Positions 1 to 8,290 of a stretch of 64,000 nucleotides of DNA are shown here, piece by piece. A program made the position numbers and the translations under genes. Origin of the DNA: Polaromonas sp. (GTDB lineage: Bacteria > Pseudomonadota > Gammaproteobacteria > Burkholderiales > Burkholderiaceae_C); NCBI RefSeq assembly GCF_012927485.1, contig NZ_JABBPC010000008.1, positions 51,887-115,886 of the forward strand. Direction: 5' to 3'. Each line of letters opens with the position of its first letter. Position 1 is the first letter of the stretch. The notes below the pieces were generated by a model. The model was given only the letters and a program-made list of their open reading frames with translations, was not told where the DNA came from and did not search any database.

Positions 1-1
1 C

Positions 2-388
2 GAGCGACCGTTGCACGGCAAGGTCGCCGTGTCAGACGATGAATGGGCGACGGTGGGCTCCAGCAACCTGGATCCCTTGAGTCTGTCCTTGAACCTCGAA
101 GCCAACGTCATCATCAAAGATCGAGGGTTCAACCAGCTTTTAAGCGCTCGGCTAGACGACCTGATTCAGCACAGTTGCAAGCAGATTGGGCACGACGATT
201 TAGTGGAATCCAGTGGCTGGCGCCTCGTTCGCAGCTTCCTTTTGTTTCACGTGCTTCGCCGCTACCCGGCCTGGGCCGGCTGGCTGCCGGCACATTCGCC
301 GCGCATCACCTCGGCCAGTCCAAGCCCCCTTTCGCCCGGTGCGCTTTCTACCACTGCCGATCGGGTGAACCAGGCAGATCCCGCTTAA
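2..388 (+). CDS. clsB: Cardiolipin synthase (ClsB-type, phospholipase D superfamily), C-terminal part
   Basis: The gene enters from the left edge, so only about 128 C-terminal residues are present. The first codons read ERPLHGKVAV, followed by GSSNLDPLSLSLNLEAN. This is the second HKD (HxK...D) motif of the phospholipase D superfamily with the G-S-x-N and N-x-E residues that complete the catalytic site. ClsB-type enzymes make cardiolipin at the inner membrane from phosphatidylglycerol and phosphatidylethanolamine. The last 70 residues (Pro/Ala/Ser-rich) are poorly conserved. The next gene encodes a YbhN-like protein; ybhN and clsB (ybhO) are also neighbours in E. coli, which supports the ClsB assignment over ClsA or ClsC. 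Confidence 0.85.
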   Translation, partial: ERPLHGKVAVSDDEWATVGSSNLDPLSLSLNLEANVIIKDRGFNQLLSARLDDLIQHSCKQIGHDDLVESSGWRLVRSFLLFHVLRRYPAWAGWLPAHSPRITSASPSPLSPGALSTTADRVNQADPA

Positions 389-418
389 GCGCCGGCTAGC
401 CAGAAGGGTTTCCAGCCC

Positions 419-1408
419 ATGAATAAAGCGGCCTTGGCTTTTTCCGGAATGACCGATAGCGCCTGGTGGCCGTGGCTTAAGCGCGCCGCCGCCGCCGTTT
501 TCTTTATATTGGTGGCGGGGCTGCTGGCCTCGCGGGCGCGCAGCATCGAATGGCGCCAGGTACTGACCTCGCTGCAGCACTACCCTCTAACGGCCGTGTG
601 GGGTGCGGTGGGGCTGACCTTGGCCAGCTTCACGCTCTACAGCTGTTTTGATCTGCTGGGCCGCCACTATGTCGGCCATTCGCTGAGCACGCCAACGGTT
701 ATGACGGTTACTTTTATAAGTTACGCCTTCAACCTCAACCTGGGCTCAGTCGTCGGCGGTTTCGCCTTCCGTTACCGTCTCTATTCACGCCTGGGACTGG
801 ACAACGGTGTGATCACGCGTATTTTGTCGCTGAGTATGCTGACCAACTGGACCGGCTATCTGCTTCTTGGCGGGTTGGTGTTCGCGCTGTATCCGCCGAC
901 GTTACCTGTCAGCTGGCCGATTGATGCCTCCCTTCTTCGCCTGATTGGACTGGCGTTGCTAACCACTTCAGTAGGCTACCTCAGCGTCTGTGCATTTTCC
1001 AGCAAGCGCACACTGCAGCTGCGGAGTCACGCGCTTGAATTACCGACGATCCGGATGGCCGGTCTGCAACTGCTCATGGGCGTCAGCAATTGGCTCCTGA
1101 TGTCGGGCATTCTTTTTATCCTGCTGCAGCAGCGTGTTGAATTTCCCATGGTCGTCAGCGTATTACTGCTGGCTGCGATCGCCGGCGTCATCACGCATAT
1201 TCCGGCTGGTCTGGGCGTACTGGAGGCGGTGTTTGTGGCCCTGCTATCGCATCAGATGCACCGGCATGACGTGCTGGCCGCGTTGGTGGCCTACCGCGTG
1301 ATTTACTACCTGGTGCCGCTTGGCATTGCTACGGTGGTCTACCTTGCCATGGAAGCTAAAGTCAAACGAAGTACCAAAACGGCTCGCGAGCCCAAAAAAT
1401 CTTTTTAG
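419..1408 (+). CDS. YbhN-like (UPF0104/LPG_synthase_TM family) inner-membrane protein
   Basis: A 329-residue polytopic membrane protein with about eight hydrophobic segments, the first near residues 20-38. It carries the family signature VISVLLLAAIAGVITHIPAG-like stretch near residues 245-265, ending HIPAGLGVLEAVF, then a conserved YRVIYYLVPL segment near 290. The family includes E. coli YbhN and is related to the membrane part of lysylphosphatidylglycerol synthase/flippase. The soluble synthase domain is absent, so the protein is unlikely to make lysyl-PG; its substrate is not established. It begins 30 bp after the cardiolipin synthase gene on the same strand, so the two probably form one transcription unit acting on membrane phospholipids. 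Confidence 0.8.
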   Translation: MNKAALAFSGMTDSAWWPWLKRAAAAVFFILVAGLLASRARSIEWRQVLTSLQHYPLTAVWGAVGLTLASFTLYSCFDLLGRHYVGHSLSTPTVMTVTFISYAFNLNLGSVVGGFAFRYRLYSRLGLDNGVITRILSLSMLTNWTGYLLLGGLVFALYPPTLPVSWPIDASLLRLIGLALLTTSVGYLSVCAFSSKRTLQLRSHALELPTIRMAGLQLLMGVSNWLLMSGILFILLQQRVEFPMVVSVLLLAAIAGVITHIPAGLGVLEAVFVALLSHQMHRHDVLAALVAYRVIYYLVPLGIATVVYLAMEAKVKRSTKTAREPKKSF

Positions 1409-1488
1409 CGGGCAAGGTTTCGGCGCGAAAAAACACCATCCTCGCGACAGGGACTCCTGCGAAAAGCACAAATAAAATTTGGCAACCA

Positions 1489-1504
1489 CTGTATATTATT
1501 ACAG
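1489..1504. promoter_or_regulatory. LexA (SOS) box over the -10 region and start codon of the radical SAM repair gene
   Basis: The 16 bases CTGTATATTATTACAG fit the SOS operator consensus CTGT-N8-ACAG exactly in both half-sites, with the usual AT-rich centre. The internal TATATT (1492-1497) is a good -10 hexamer and would place transcription initiation at about 1504, the first base of the GTG start codon; no good -35 is visible. The G of the box at 1504 is also the first base of that GTG. LexA bound here would block the promoter directly. The two downstream genes are DNA-repair-family proteins, which fits SOS control. Confidence 0.8.
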
Positions 1505-2916
1505 TGCATATTCAACAGAAACTTGCCATCCTTGCCGATGCGGCCAAATACGACGCGTCGTGTTCGTCCAGCGGCACCAGTAAACGCAATTCGGTAGGCG
1601 GAAAAGGCATTGGTTCGACGGAAGGGTCAGGTATTTGCCACAGCTACGCACCCGATGGTCGGTGCATTTCGCTGCTAAAGATTCTCTTCACCAATTTTTG
1701 CGTATACGACTGCCTGTACTGCGTTAACCGCGTCACGAGCAACGTCCCCCGGGCCCGCTTTACAGTCGATGAAGTAGTGGATCTGACGCTTGACTTTTAC
1801 CGACGCAACTGCATCGAAGGACTGTTTTTGTCGTCCGGCATTATCCAGAGCCCCGACTACACCATGGAACAGGTGGTGGAGGTGTCGCGCAAGCTGCGCG
1901 AAGATTACGACTTTCGCGGCTACATCCACCTCAAGACCATTCCTGACGCATCGCCGGAGCTCCTGGCCAGAGCCGGGCGTTACGCCGACCGGCTGAGCAT
2001 CAACATTGAATTGCCCACGGTGCAAAGTCTCGAGGCGTTAGCGCCCGAAAAAAACAGCGCGGCCATTCGCCGCTCCATGGCGCATTTGCGCGTGCACATT
2101 GACGACGCCAAAGGGGCCGCCCGAGATGCCAGCCGAACGTCCGTTATATCGCTGCCTCATTCGCTCAAAGCGCACCGTGCGCGCCCGCCGCGCTTCGCAC
2201 CGGGCGGGCAAAGTACGCAGATGATTGTGGGTGCCGACGCGACCGATGACCGCACCATTCTTGCCACTAGCGCCACGCTGTACAGCGCCTACCAGTTGCG
2301 CCGAGTCTATTACTCGGCCTTTAGTCCCATTCCCGACGCCTCGTCCAGTCTGCCGCTGCGCCAGCCGCCATTGATTCGCGAGCATCGCCTTTACCAGGCC
2401 GATTGGTTGATCCGCTTTTACGGCTTTGCGCACGATGAAATCGTCCCGGAGGTCTCGGGTACAACTGCCAGCGCCGGAGCGGGCATGCTCGCACTCGACA
2501 TCGACCCGAAACTGGCATGGGCACTGTCGCATCGTGAACAGTTTCCGGTGGATGTGAACCGCGCACCGCGTGAGCTGCTTTTGCGCGTGCCTGGCTTGGG
2601 AGTAAAGGCCGTTGTGCGCATCTTGCAGGCCCGACGCGTGCGCAAGATGCGTGCCGACGATTTGCTACGGCTGCACGTGCCGCTCAAGAAGGTGTTGCCG
2701 TTCGTGGTGCTGGCCGACCATCAACCGGGCGCGAGCCTGGATGCGCTCGATCTGGCGACCCGCTTACGGCCGGCCGCCGTGCAAGTGGATTTGTTCGACG
2801 AGCCTGATGCGAGCCCTCGTTTGCCCCTGCCGTTGCCACCGCCTTCTTTGTCTGCATCGCCTCCAAAATTAGAGCCGGTTGCAGGTGCAAAGTCAGCGTT
2901 TGACCTTACTTTGTAA
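1504..2916 (+). CDS. Putative DNA modification/repair radical SAM protein (SplB-related, TIGR03916-type)
   Basis: A 470-residue protein. Residues 66-73 carry the radical SAM cluster motif C-x3-C-x2-C (NFCVYDCLYCVNR), preceded by the family blocks KYDASCSSSG and GICHSYAPDGRC. A helix-hairpin-helix region (VNRAPRELLLRVPGLGVKAV, about residues 355-375) suggests DNA binding; the last 60 residues are Pro/Leu-rich and variable. The family resembles spore photoproduct lyase but its reaction is unknown. It is normally encoded beside DUF4130 and UdgX-type proteins, as here (51 bp to the next gene). The GTG start at 1504 is chosen because family similarity begins at once (IQQKLAILADAAKYD), no other start codon lies upstream in frame, and no Shine-Dalgarno is present, so the mRNA may be leaderless. 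Confidence 0.88.
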   Translation: MHIQQKLAILADAAKYDASCSSSGTSKRNSVGGKGIGSTEGSGICHSYAPDGRCISLLKILFTNFCVYDCLYCVNRVTSNVPRARFTVDEVVDLTLDFYRRNCIEGLFLSSGIIQSPDYTMEQVVEVSRKLREDYDFRGYIHLKTIPDASPELLARAGRYADRLSINIELPTVQSLEALAPEKNSAAIRRSMAHLRVHIDDAKGAARDASRTSVISLPHSLKAHRARPPRFAPGGQSTQMIVGADATDDRTILATSATLYSAYQLRRVYYSAFSPIPDASSSLPLRQPPLIREHRLYQADWLIRFYGFAHDEIVPEVSGTTASAGAGMLALDIDPKLAWALSHREQFPVDVNRAPRELLLRVPGLGVKAVVRILQARRVRKMRADDLLRLHVPLKKVLPFVVLADHQPGASLDALDLATRLRPAAVQVDLFDEPDASPRLPLPLPPPSLSASPPKLEPVAGAKSAFDLTL

Positions 2917-2967
2917 AAGATACAAGTTTGTCCAAATCTGTTTAGAGTGTGAAGAAAAAAGTACGGC

Positions 2968-4488
2968 ATGGACGTCACAAATGATCCGCTAACGAACGAG
3001 CTATTTCCGCAAGCCTTGATAGCCATCACGCTTCAGGGGGCCACAGATCTGGCGGGATTTCGCCAAGCGGCGCGTCGTTTATTGGCGCAGCAGATGCCGC
3101 CAGGTCAGGTGAGCTGGTTCAGTGCCGACACCCCCGCGCAGGATCTGTTCGCTCACGCAGACGGCGGCGTGTCAATCGACGCGCCGGCTGTGAATGTGCC
3201 CCCTGAATTTCTAGCGCTGTGTGAATCCGTGATTCTCCACAGTGATCCCAATCGGTTCGGCTTGTTGTATCGTCTTTTGTGGCGGCTATTAAAAGAGCCT
3301 GCATTACGACACGACCCGCTGGACGCCGACAGGGTGCAGGCCCAGCGAATGGCGCAGGCGGTCCAGCGCGATAAACACAAAATGAAGGCCTTCGTGCGCT
3401 TTCGCACCGTACAGGATGAAGCGTTTAAAGCGTATCCAGACGGAGGCCCGCTGCACGTGGCGTGGTTTGAGCCCGAGCACCACATCGTTGAAGCGGTCGC
3501 GCCCTTTTTTGCGCGGCGCTTCACACAAATGCGCTGGGCCATCCTGACACCGGAACGCAGTGTGGAATGGAATGGTGCGCAACTGCATCTGGGCCCCGGC
3601 GCGCAACGCGAGCAGGCGCCGCCGCCCGACGCTGGCGAGCAGCTCTGGCTCACCTACTATCAGCACATCTTCAACCCCGCCCGGCTGAAGCTCAAAATGA
3701 TGCAAAAGGAAATGCCGCGTCGCTACTGGAAAAACCTGCCCGAAGCGCAATTCATTAGCAGCTTGGCGGCGCAGGCGCCCGAACGGCGCATGAGCATGAT
3801 CAGCCAGGCTCCCAGTATGCCGCGCCGCCGTATCCCGGTCAGTTCGGTCCTGCCAGCTGGCACTTCGGCTGCTGATTCGTCGCAAATTTCGCCGCTGACT
3901 CTGCCTGAACTGAACAAAGCGGCACAACACTGCCGTGAATGTCCCATCGGACAGCACGCCACGCAGGCAGTGTGTGGTGAGGGCCGGATTGGCGCCCGCG
4001 TGATGGTGGTCGGCGAGCAACCCGGGGACCAGGAAGACCTGCGCGGCCGCCCCTTCGTAGGCCCAGCCGGGCAACTATTTGACCGCGCGCTTATCGATCT
4101 GGGTTGGGTGCGCGATGACCTCTTTATTACCAACGCGGTCAAGCACTTTAAATACGAGCCGCGTGGTCGCCGCAGGATACACAAAACGCCCTCTCAGCAG
4201 GAAGCGGCGGCTTGCCTTCACTGGCTCGAGAGCGAGATTAGCCTGGTGCGACCCGCGGCGGTGATTGCGTTGGGCGCTACCGCAGCCGCTTCGCTGCTTG
4301 GCCGCCATGTGCCCGTCATGGCGGAGCGCGGACAATGGGTCACCCGTGCCGATGGCCTCCGCGTGCTGATCACCCTCCATCCCGCCGCGCTCTTGCGTAC
4401 TGACGAACACCACCAACCAGCGGCCTATGAGGCATGGCTGAACGACTTGCGCCAAGTTAGTGCGTTCATGGACCCGCCCATCATTTAA
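2968..4488 (+). CDS. DUF4130 (TIGR03915) - UdgX-type uracil-DNA glycosylase fusion
   Basis: A 506-residue two-domain protein. Residues 1 to about 275 match the DUF4130 family found with the radical SAM protein upstream (for example HKMKAFVRFRTV and HHIVEAVAPFFARRF). Residues about 310-500 form a family-4-like uracil-DNA glycosylase: cluster cysteines in HCREC (322, 325), C336 and C416, the catalytic block GEQPGDQEDLRGRPFVGPAG (349-368), and HPAALLR near 471. The segment GRRRIHKTP puts His405 in the UdgX signature loop. In mycobacterial UdgX this His forms a covalent bond with the abasic sugar after uracil excision. Probably co-transcribed with the radical SAM gene and SOS-induced. In many genomes the two domains are separate proteins. 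The role of DUF4130 is unknown. Confidence 0.88.
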   Translation: MDVTNDPLTNELFPQALIAITLQGATDLAGFRQAARRLLAQQMPPGQVSWFSADTPAQDLFAHADGGVSIDAPAVNVPPEFLALCESVILHSDPNRFGLLYRLLWRLLKEPALRHDPLDADRVQAQRMAQAVQRDKHKMKAFVRFRTVQDEAFKAYPDGGPLHVAWFEPEHHIVEAVAPFFARRFTQMRWAILTPERSVEWNGAQLHLGPGAQREQAPPPDAGEQLWLTYYQHIFNPARLKLKMMQKEMPRRYWKNLPEAQFISSLAAQAPERRMSMISQAPSMPRRRIPVSSVLPAGTSAADSSQISPLTLPELNKAAQHCRECPIGQHATQAVCGEGRIGARVMVVGEQPGDQEDLRGRPFVGPAGQLFDRALIDLGWVRDDLFITNAVKHFKYEPRGRRRIHKTPSQQEAAACLHWLESEISLVRPAAVIALGATAAASLLGRHVPVMAERGQWVTRADGLRVLITLHPAALLRTDEHHQPAAYEAWLNDLRQVSAFMDPPII

Positions 4489-4922
4489 GCGGGCTTTCGC
4501 TGCTGCCCAACCGAGGGGGAAACCCCGATCAATGCCGACCTGCTGGCGTTCCTCTGGCGTGGTGACTGAAATATTGGCTTGAATACCTTGATTTTTGCGA
4601 TGGGATAACTGGTTCGGGCTAAGCCGGCTTCGTCGTCGCTTTCAGACGAGCAAAGTATCACCAAGAAGGCAGCGTTGCGTGCGCAGAAAACGAATGAAGC
4701 AAGGCGGTTACAACTGGCAACGGCAAAAGCTCATAAAGTTCCGGGATAATAATTGTCAACCTTTACTTTTCACAAGGGCGCCGCCTGCCTGCATTCAATG
4801 CCTTCCACCTGCCAGGCAGAAAAAGGCGTTCATAACCCCGTTGATTTGGGCCCGCTTCTGTAACCGTTGGCTTTTGTTGTTTTAAATCAGGCGATCCCGT
4901 CCTTCCTGTTCATTCTCCACCC
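4489..4922. other. 434-bp intergenic region before minC
   Basis: No convincing gene. A small hairpin, GGGG-GAAA-CCCC, sits near 4513-4524. One frame stays open from 4609 to the stop at 4747-4749 and reads as a Lys/Ala/Arg-rich tail (SITKKAALRAQKTNEARRLQ), but it has no start codon at its head, so it could be a gene remnant or chance. A second open frame (4595-4885) is Arg/Cys/Trp-rich and not protein-like. AT-rich sequence at 4740-4770 and 4870-4890 may hold the minCDE promoter, but no -35/-10 pair stands out. Confidence 0.5.
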
Positions 4923-5687
4923 ATGATTGTTGCCATGCGGGCTACTACCTCCGCCACCTTTGAAATCAAGAGCGCCAGCCTTCCGTTGGTCGCGCTGCTG
5001 CTTAAATCCCTGGATTTGCAGGCTCTAGCGAGCGAGTTGAAGCTTAGGTTTGGTGATATTCCCGATTTCTTCGATCAAGATCCGCTGATGATCGATCTGT
5101 CGCCGCTAGAGGCGTCAGCGCACGCGGACGTCGGCCCGGCAGAGATCGATTTTTTGGCACTCGTGGCGTTGCTTCGCAGCTACCGTTTGGTACCCGTGGC
5201 CGTGAAAGGCGGTAGTCCTGCGCAGATGGCAGGGGCGCAGCAAGCGGGGCTACTGTTTGCGCCGGACGCGCATCTGGTGGGGGCCCGACCTGCCCCTCCC
5301 TCTACCGCAGCACCGGCTTTAGCCTCTTCCACGGCACCTCTTGGAGCGCTGGTTATCGACAAACCGCTGCGATCGGGTCAACAGGTGTATGCCCGCGGGC
5401 GGGATTTGGTGGTCATGGCCATGGTCAATGCGGGGGCCGAGGTCATTGCCGACGGGCACATTCATGTTTACGCGCCATTGCGCGGTAAAGCCATGGCTGG
5501 CGCGCGAGGAAACACCGATGCGCGCATTTTTGCGCTGGCGCTGGAGGCTGAGTTATTGTCTATCGCGGGTGTCTACCGCACCAGCGAAAATCCACTCCCA
5601 CCCGGCGTGGCGGGCCAGCCTGCGCAGGTGCGGCTGCTACCCGGTCCTGACGGTGACAGGTTGGTTATGAGTGTCATGACCCACTGA
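4923..5687 (+). CDS. minC: Septum site-determining protein MinC
   Basis: A 254-residue FtsZ polymerisation inhibitor, recruited to the membrane by MinD to block polar division. The N-terminal domain (FEIKSASLPLVALLLKSLD, about 11-115) is the FtsZ-inhibiting part. A Pro/Ala/Ser linker follows (about 120-135). The C-terminal beta-helix domain (about 138-245) contains RSGQQVYARGRDLVVMAMVN, ADGHIHVYAPLRGKAMAGA and a stretch ending AEVLSIAGVYR-like residues, which form the MinD-binding and dimer surface. It is first in a minC-minD-minE cluster, 97 bp before minD. An alternative start at the second Met (4935) is possible; no strong Shine-Dalgarno decides between them. Confidence 0.95.
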   Translation: MIVAMRATTSATFEIKSASLPLVALLLKSLDLQALASELKLRFGDIPDFFDQDPLMIDLSPLEASAHADVGPAEIDFLALVALLRSYRLVPVAVKGGSPAQMAGAQQAGLLFAPDAHLVGARPAPPSTAAPALASSTAPLGALVIDKPLRSGQQVYARGRDLVVMAMVNAGAEVIADGHIHVYAPLRGKAMAGARGNTDARIFALALEAELLSIAGVYRTSENPLPPGVAGQPAQVRLLPGPDGDRLVMSVMTH

Positions 5688-5784
5688 AAATGACGCTTCG
5701 CCGATCGTTACTGCCCGCAGTGCGCAACCGGGCGCACGCTCCGCACGAACACCTCTCTATTGTTTTCAAAAGGACTTTTATCTG

Positions 5785-6600
5785 ATGGCAAAAATTATTG
5801 TGGTCACCTCCGGCAAAGGCGGCGTGGGTAAAACCACCACCAGTGCCAGCTTTGCAACCGGCCTGGCCCTGCGGGGCCACAAAACTGCAGTGATCGACTT
5901 CGACGTCGGCTTGCGTAATCTGGACCTCATCATGGGCTGCGAACGTCGTGTGGTGTATGACCTGATCAACGTCATTCAGGGCGAGGCCACGCTCAACCAG
6001 GCGCTTATCAAAGACAAGCAATGCCAGAACCTCTATGTGTTGGCGGCCTCGCAAACTCGAGATAAAGACGCTCTCACCAAAGACGGCGTGGAAAAAATTC
6101 TGAAAGACCTCGCCGCGATGGAGTTTGAATACATCGTCTGCGACTCGCCCGCGGGCATTGAAACCGGTGCGTTGATGGCGATGCACTTCGCCGATGAAGC
6201 GCTGGTAGTCACCAACCCGGAGGTGTCGTCGGTGCGCGATTCGGACCGTATTCTGGGCATGCTGTCCAGCAAGACCAAACGGGCGATTGACGGCGGTGAT
6301 CCCATCAAAGAGCACCTGCTCATCACCCGCTACAACCCGAGCCGCGTCGATCAGGGGCAAATGCTCTCGCTGGAAGACATCAAAGACATTCTGCGCATCA
6401 AGCTGATTGGCGTAATTCCCGAGTCCGAGGCGGTGCTGCAAGCCTCCAATCAAGGCGTGCCGGCCGTCCATATGCAGGGCAGCGATGTGTCTGAAGCCTA
6501 CAAAGATGTGATTGATCGCTTTCTGGGCGAAGACAAGCCAATGCGATTTATTGATCCGCAAAAGCCCAATTTCCTAAAACGCTTGTTCGGAGGGAAATAA
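5785..6600 (+). CDS. minD: Septum site-determining ATPase MinD
   Basis: A 271-residue deviant Walker A ATPase. KGGVGKTT near residues 10-17 is the signature loop with its extra lysine, DFDVGLRNLDLIMG is switch I, and CDSPAGIE is Walker B/switch II. The C-terminus FLKRLFGGK is the amphipathic membrane-targeting helix. MinD binds membrane in the ATP state, recruits MinC, and is released when MinE stimulates hydrolysis, giving pole-to-pole oscillation. Length is the family norm. An AAAAGGA stretch lies about 10 bp upstream of the ATG. It lies between minC and minE, with 6 bp to minE. Confidence 0.97.
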   Translation: MAKIIVVTSGKGGVGKTTTSASFATGLALRGHKTAVIDFDVGLRNLDLIMGCERRVVYDLINVIQGEATLNQALIKDKQCQNLYVLAASQTRDKDALTKDGVEKILKDLAAMEFEYIVCDSPAGIETGALMAMHFADEALVVTNPEVSSVRDSDRILGMLSSKTKRAIDGGDPIKEHLLITRYNPSRVDQGQMLSLEDIKDILRIKLIGVIPESEAVLQASNQGVPAVHMQGSDVSEAYKDVIDRFLGEDKPMRFIDPQKPNFLKRLFGGK

Positions 6601-6606
6601 AGCGTC

Positions 6607-6870
6607 ATGACTTCATTCCTGTCCTTTCTGCTGGGCGAAAAGAAAAAAACTGCCAGCGTCGCCAAAGAGCGGCTGCAGATCATCCTGGCGCACGAACGTT
6701 CTGGCCGAAATAGCCATCAGCCCGACTACCTGCCTGCGCTGCAGCGCGACCTGATTGCCGTGATTTCCAAGTACATCAATATCAATCCCACCGACATCAA
6801 GGTAAATCTTGAGCGTCAAGACAACCTCGACGTGCTCGAAGTCAAGATCGAGCTGCCGGACGCTAAATAA
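6607..6870 (+). CDS. minE: Cell division topological specificity factor MinE
   Basis: An 87-residue protein of normal length. The N-terminal membrane-targeting stretch is [16 protein letters not shown], the MinD-contact helix region is [17 protein letters not shown], and the C-terminal topological specificity domain includes [16 protein letters not shown] and [16 protein letters not shown]. MinE displaces MinC and triggers MinD ATP hydrolysis. It follows minD by 6 bp, so the two are translationally linked. Expected in every rod-shaped betaproteobacterium with a Min system. Confidence 0.96.
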   Translation: MTSFLSFLLGEKKKTASVAKERLQIILAHERSGRNSHQPDYLPALQRDLIAVISKYININPTDIKVNLERQDNLDVLEVKIELPDAK

Positions 6871-6897
6871 GCGGCCGCCCGCCCGCAACCCAGTTAG

Positions 6898-6918
6898 CGC
6901 GGGTTTCAATAAACCGCG
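6898..6918 (+). terminator. Weak hairpin after minE, possible terminator
   Basis: CGC-G-GGTTT, loop CAAT, then AAACC-GCG forms an 8-bp stem with one bulged G, 28 bp after the minE stop. There is no T-run behind it, so it is at best a weak or Rho-assisted terminator. A second stem, GCCGTT/AACGGC (6981-7001), lies further on. Confidence 0.3.
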
Positions 6919-7006
6919 TTCGCTATGCTGCGCGTACAAGCCTTCGCCTGACAAACGTTGCGTACGGGCGCATTCCCGTTGCCGTTAAGTAGATAAACGG
7001 CAAAAG

Positions 7007-7022
7007 CGTGATTTAGGTCACG
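7007..7022. promoter_or_regulatory. CRP/Vfr-like palindrome upstream of the DUF3494 lipoprotein gene
   Basis: CGTGA-TTTAGG-TCACG is a perfect inverted repeat with 5-bp arms and a 6-bp spacer. This is the architecture of a CRP-family site (TGTGA-N6-TCACA) with C/G at the outer position. It lies 90 bp upstream of the ATG at 7112 and beyond the minE terminator candidate, so it most likely serves the lipoprotein gene. The bound factor is inferred only from the shape of the site. Confidence 0.5.
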
Positions 7023-7111
7023 GTTCAGACTTAAATGTTTTGCACACTACCGTTGACTAAGTCCGAATGACTCGGTAAATCCTAGCAACTTTAAGTGAAA
7101 GCAAAAAGAAA

Positions 7112-8290
7112 ATGAACAGATTCCAAAGCTTATTCAAGCCGCTGATGTGGCTGATGGCATTACTATTGGCCGGTTTTGCAGCCGGATGCGGCGGTGGAGG
7201 AGGAAATCAGATTGGCGCCGCTGCAGGCGCAAGCCCCTCGGCGGATGCCGCAAGCGGGCCGATAGTGCTTTCGACCAGCCCCAGTAATGGGGCTACAAAT
7301 GTGGCGACCCGCACCAATAGCAGCGACAACGTTGTGACCGGGATCGCGGTGACAGCCACCTTTAGCCAGCCGATGGATCCGGCATCGATCAACTCGTTCC
7401 CGGCCGGAACGCTGCTAACGTTCACGCTGAAAGAGACCACCGGATTGAACGTCCCCGGCACTGTCGCCCTGAATGCCGCGAACACGGCCGCCACCTTTAC
7501 GCCCACCGCGTCCGCGCTGATCCCGAATACCAACTACACCGCGACTGTGAGCACTGCGGCCAAGAACGCTGGCGGCACTCGGATGGCCAGTCCGGTTGTG
7601 TGGAGCTTTACGACCAACGCCATCGCCTCCACCGCTCAGGCACCGGTTAACCTCGGAAGCGCTGGTACCTTCGCGATTCTGAGCAAAACCGGAATCACCG
7701 ACGTCTATAAATCGGCCATTGTTGGGGATGTCGGAACAAGCCCCATCACCGGTGCGGCGCTCCTTCTCACATGCGGGGAAGTGACGGGCAAAATCTACGT
7801 CGTCGATGCTGCGGGCCCACTTCCCTGCGCAGTGACTGATGCTACCGCCCTGACGGCCGCAGTGGGCAGCATGGAAACCGCGTTCACCAGCGCAGCCGGA
7901 CGGACCTTACCCAATTTCACTGAGCTGGGTGCCGGGGAGATTGGCGGACTCACTTTGGCTCCCGGTCTCTATAAATGGGGTACCGATGTCCTGATTAGCA
8001 CGGATGTCACGCTTTCGGGCGGTCCGAACGACGTCTGGATCTTCCAGGTAGCGGGTAAATTGGTCCAGGCCAATGCGAAACGGGTGACTTTGGCTGGCGG
8101 TGCGCTGGCGAAGAATATCTTTTGGCAAGTCGCTGACGATGTGTCCATTGGAACAACGGCTCACTTTGAGGGCGTTCTTTTGGCTAAAAAACTCGTTGCC
8201 GTGAATACCGGCGCCTCTGCAAACGGCCGACTGCTGGCGCAAACTGCGGTCACGCTTCAATCGAGCGCCATCACACAGCCGGCCCCGTGA
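7112..8290 (+). CDS. Lipoprotein with Ig-like domain and DUF3494 (ice-binding-like) domain
   Basis: A 392-residue exported protein. A signal peptide with hydrophobic core LMALLLAGFAAGC ends in a lipobox (Cys26), followed by a Gly/Ala/Ser linker. Residues about 48-170 form a Big_5-type Ig-like domain (STSPSNGATNVATRT, ATFSQPMDPASI, VVWSFTTN). Residues about 178-390 are the DUF3494 beta-helix (NLGSAGTFAILSKTGIT, VGDVGTSPI, LTLAPGLYKW, DVWIFQVAGKL, FEGVLLAKK). DUF3494 includes bacterial and algal ice-binding proteins, but many members have no tested ice activity, so attachment or surface roles are possible. It stands alone behind its own promoter region and faces a secreted Gly-rich protein on the other strand. 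Confidence 0.85.
   Translation: MNRFQSLFKPLMWLMALLLAGFAAGCGGGGGNQIGAAAGASPSADAASGPIVLSTSPSNGATNVATRTNSSDNVVTGIAVTATFSQPMDPASINSFPAGTLLTFTLKETTGLNVPGTVALNAANTAATFTPTASALIPNTNYTATVSTAAKNAGGTRMASPVVWSFTTNAIASTAQAPVNLGSAGTFAILSKTGITDVYKSAIVGDVGTSPITGAALLLTCGEVTGKIYVVDAAGPLPCAVTDATALTAAVGSMETAFTSAAGRTLPNFTELGAGEIGGLTLAPGLYKWGTDVLISTDVTLSGGPNDVWIFQVAGKLVQANAKRVTLAGGALAKNIFWQVADDVSIGTTAHFEGVLLAKKLVAVNTGASANGRLLAQTAVTLQSSAITQPAP

Noticed and set aside
4595..4885. 96-residue open frame before minC
   Set aside because: Arg/Cys/Trp-rich, no ribosome site, no family resemblance.
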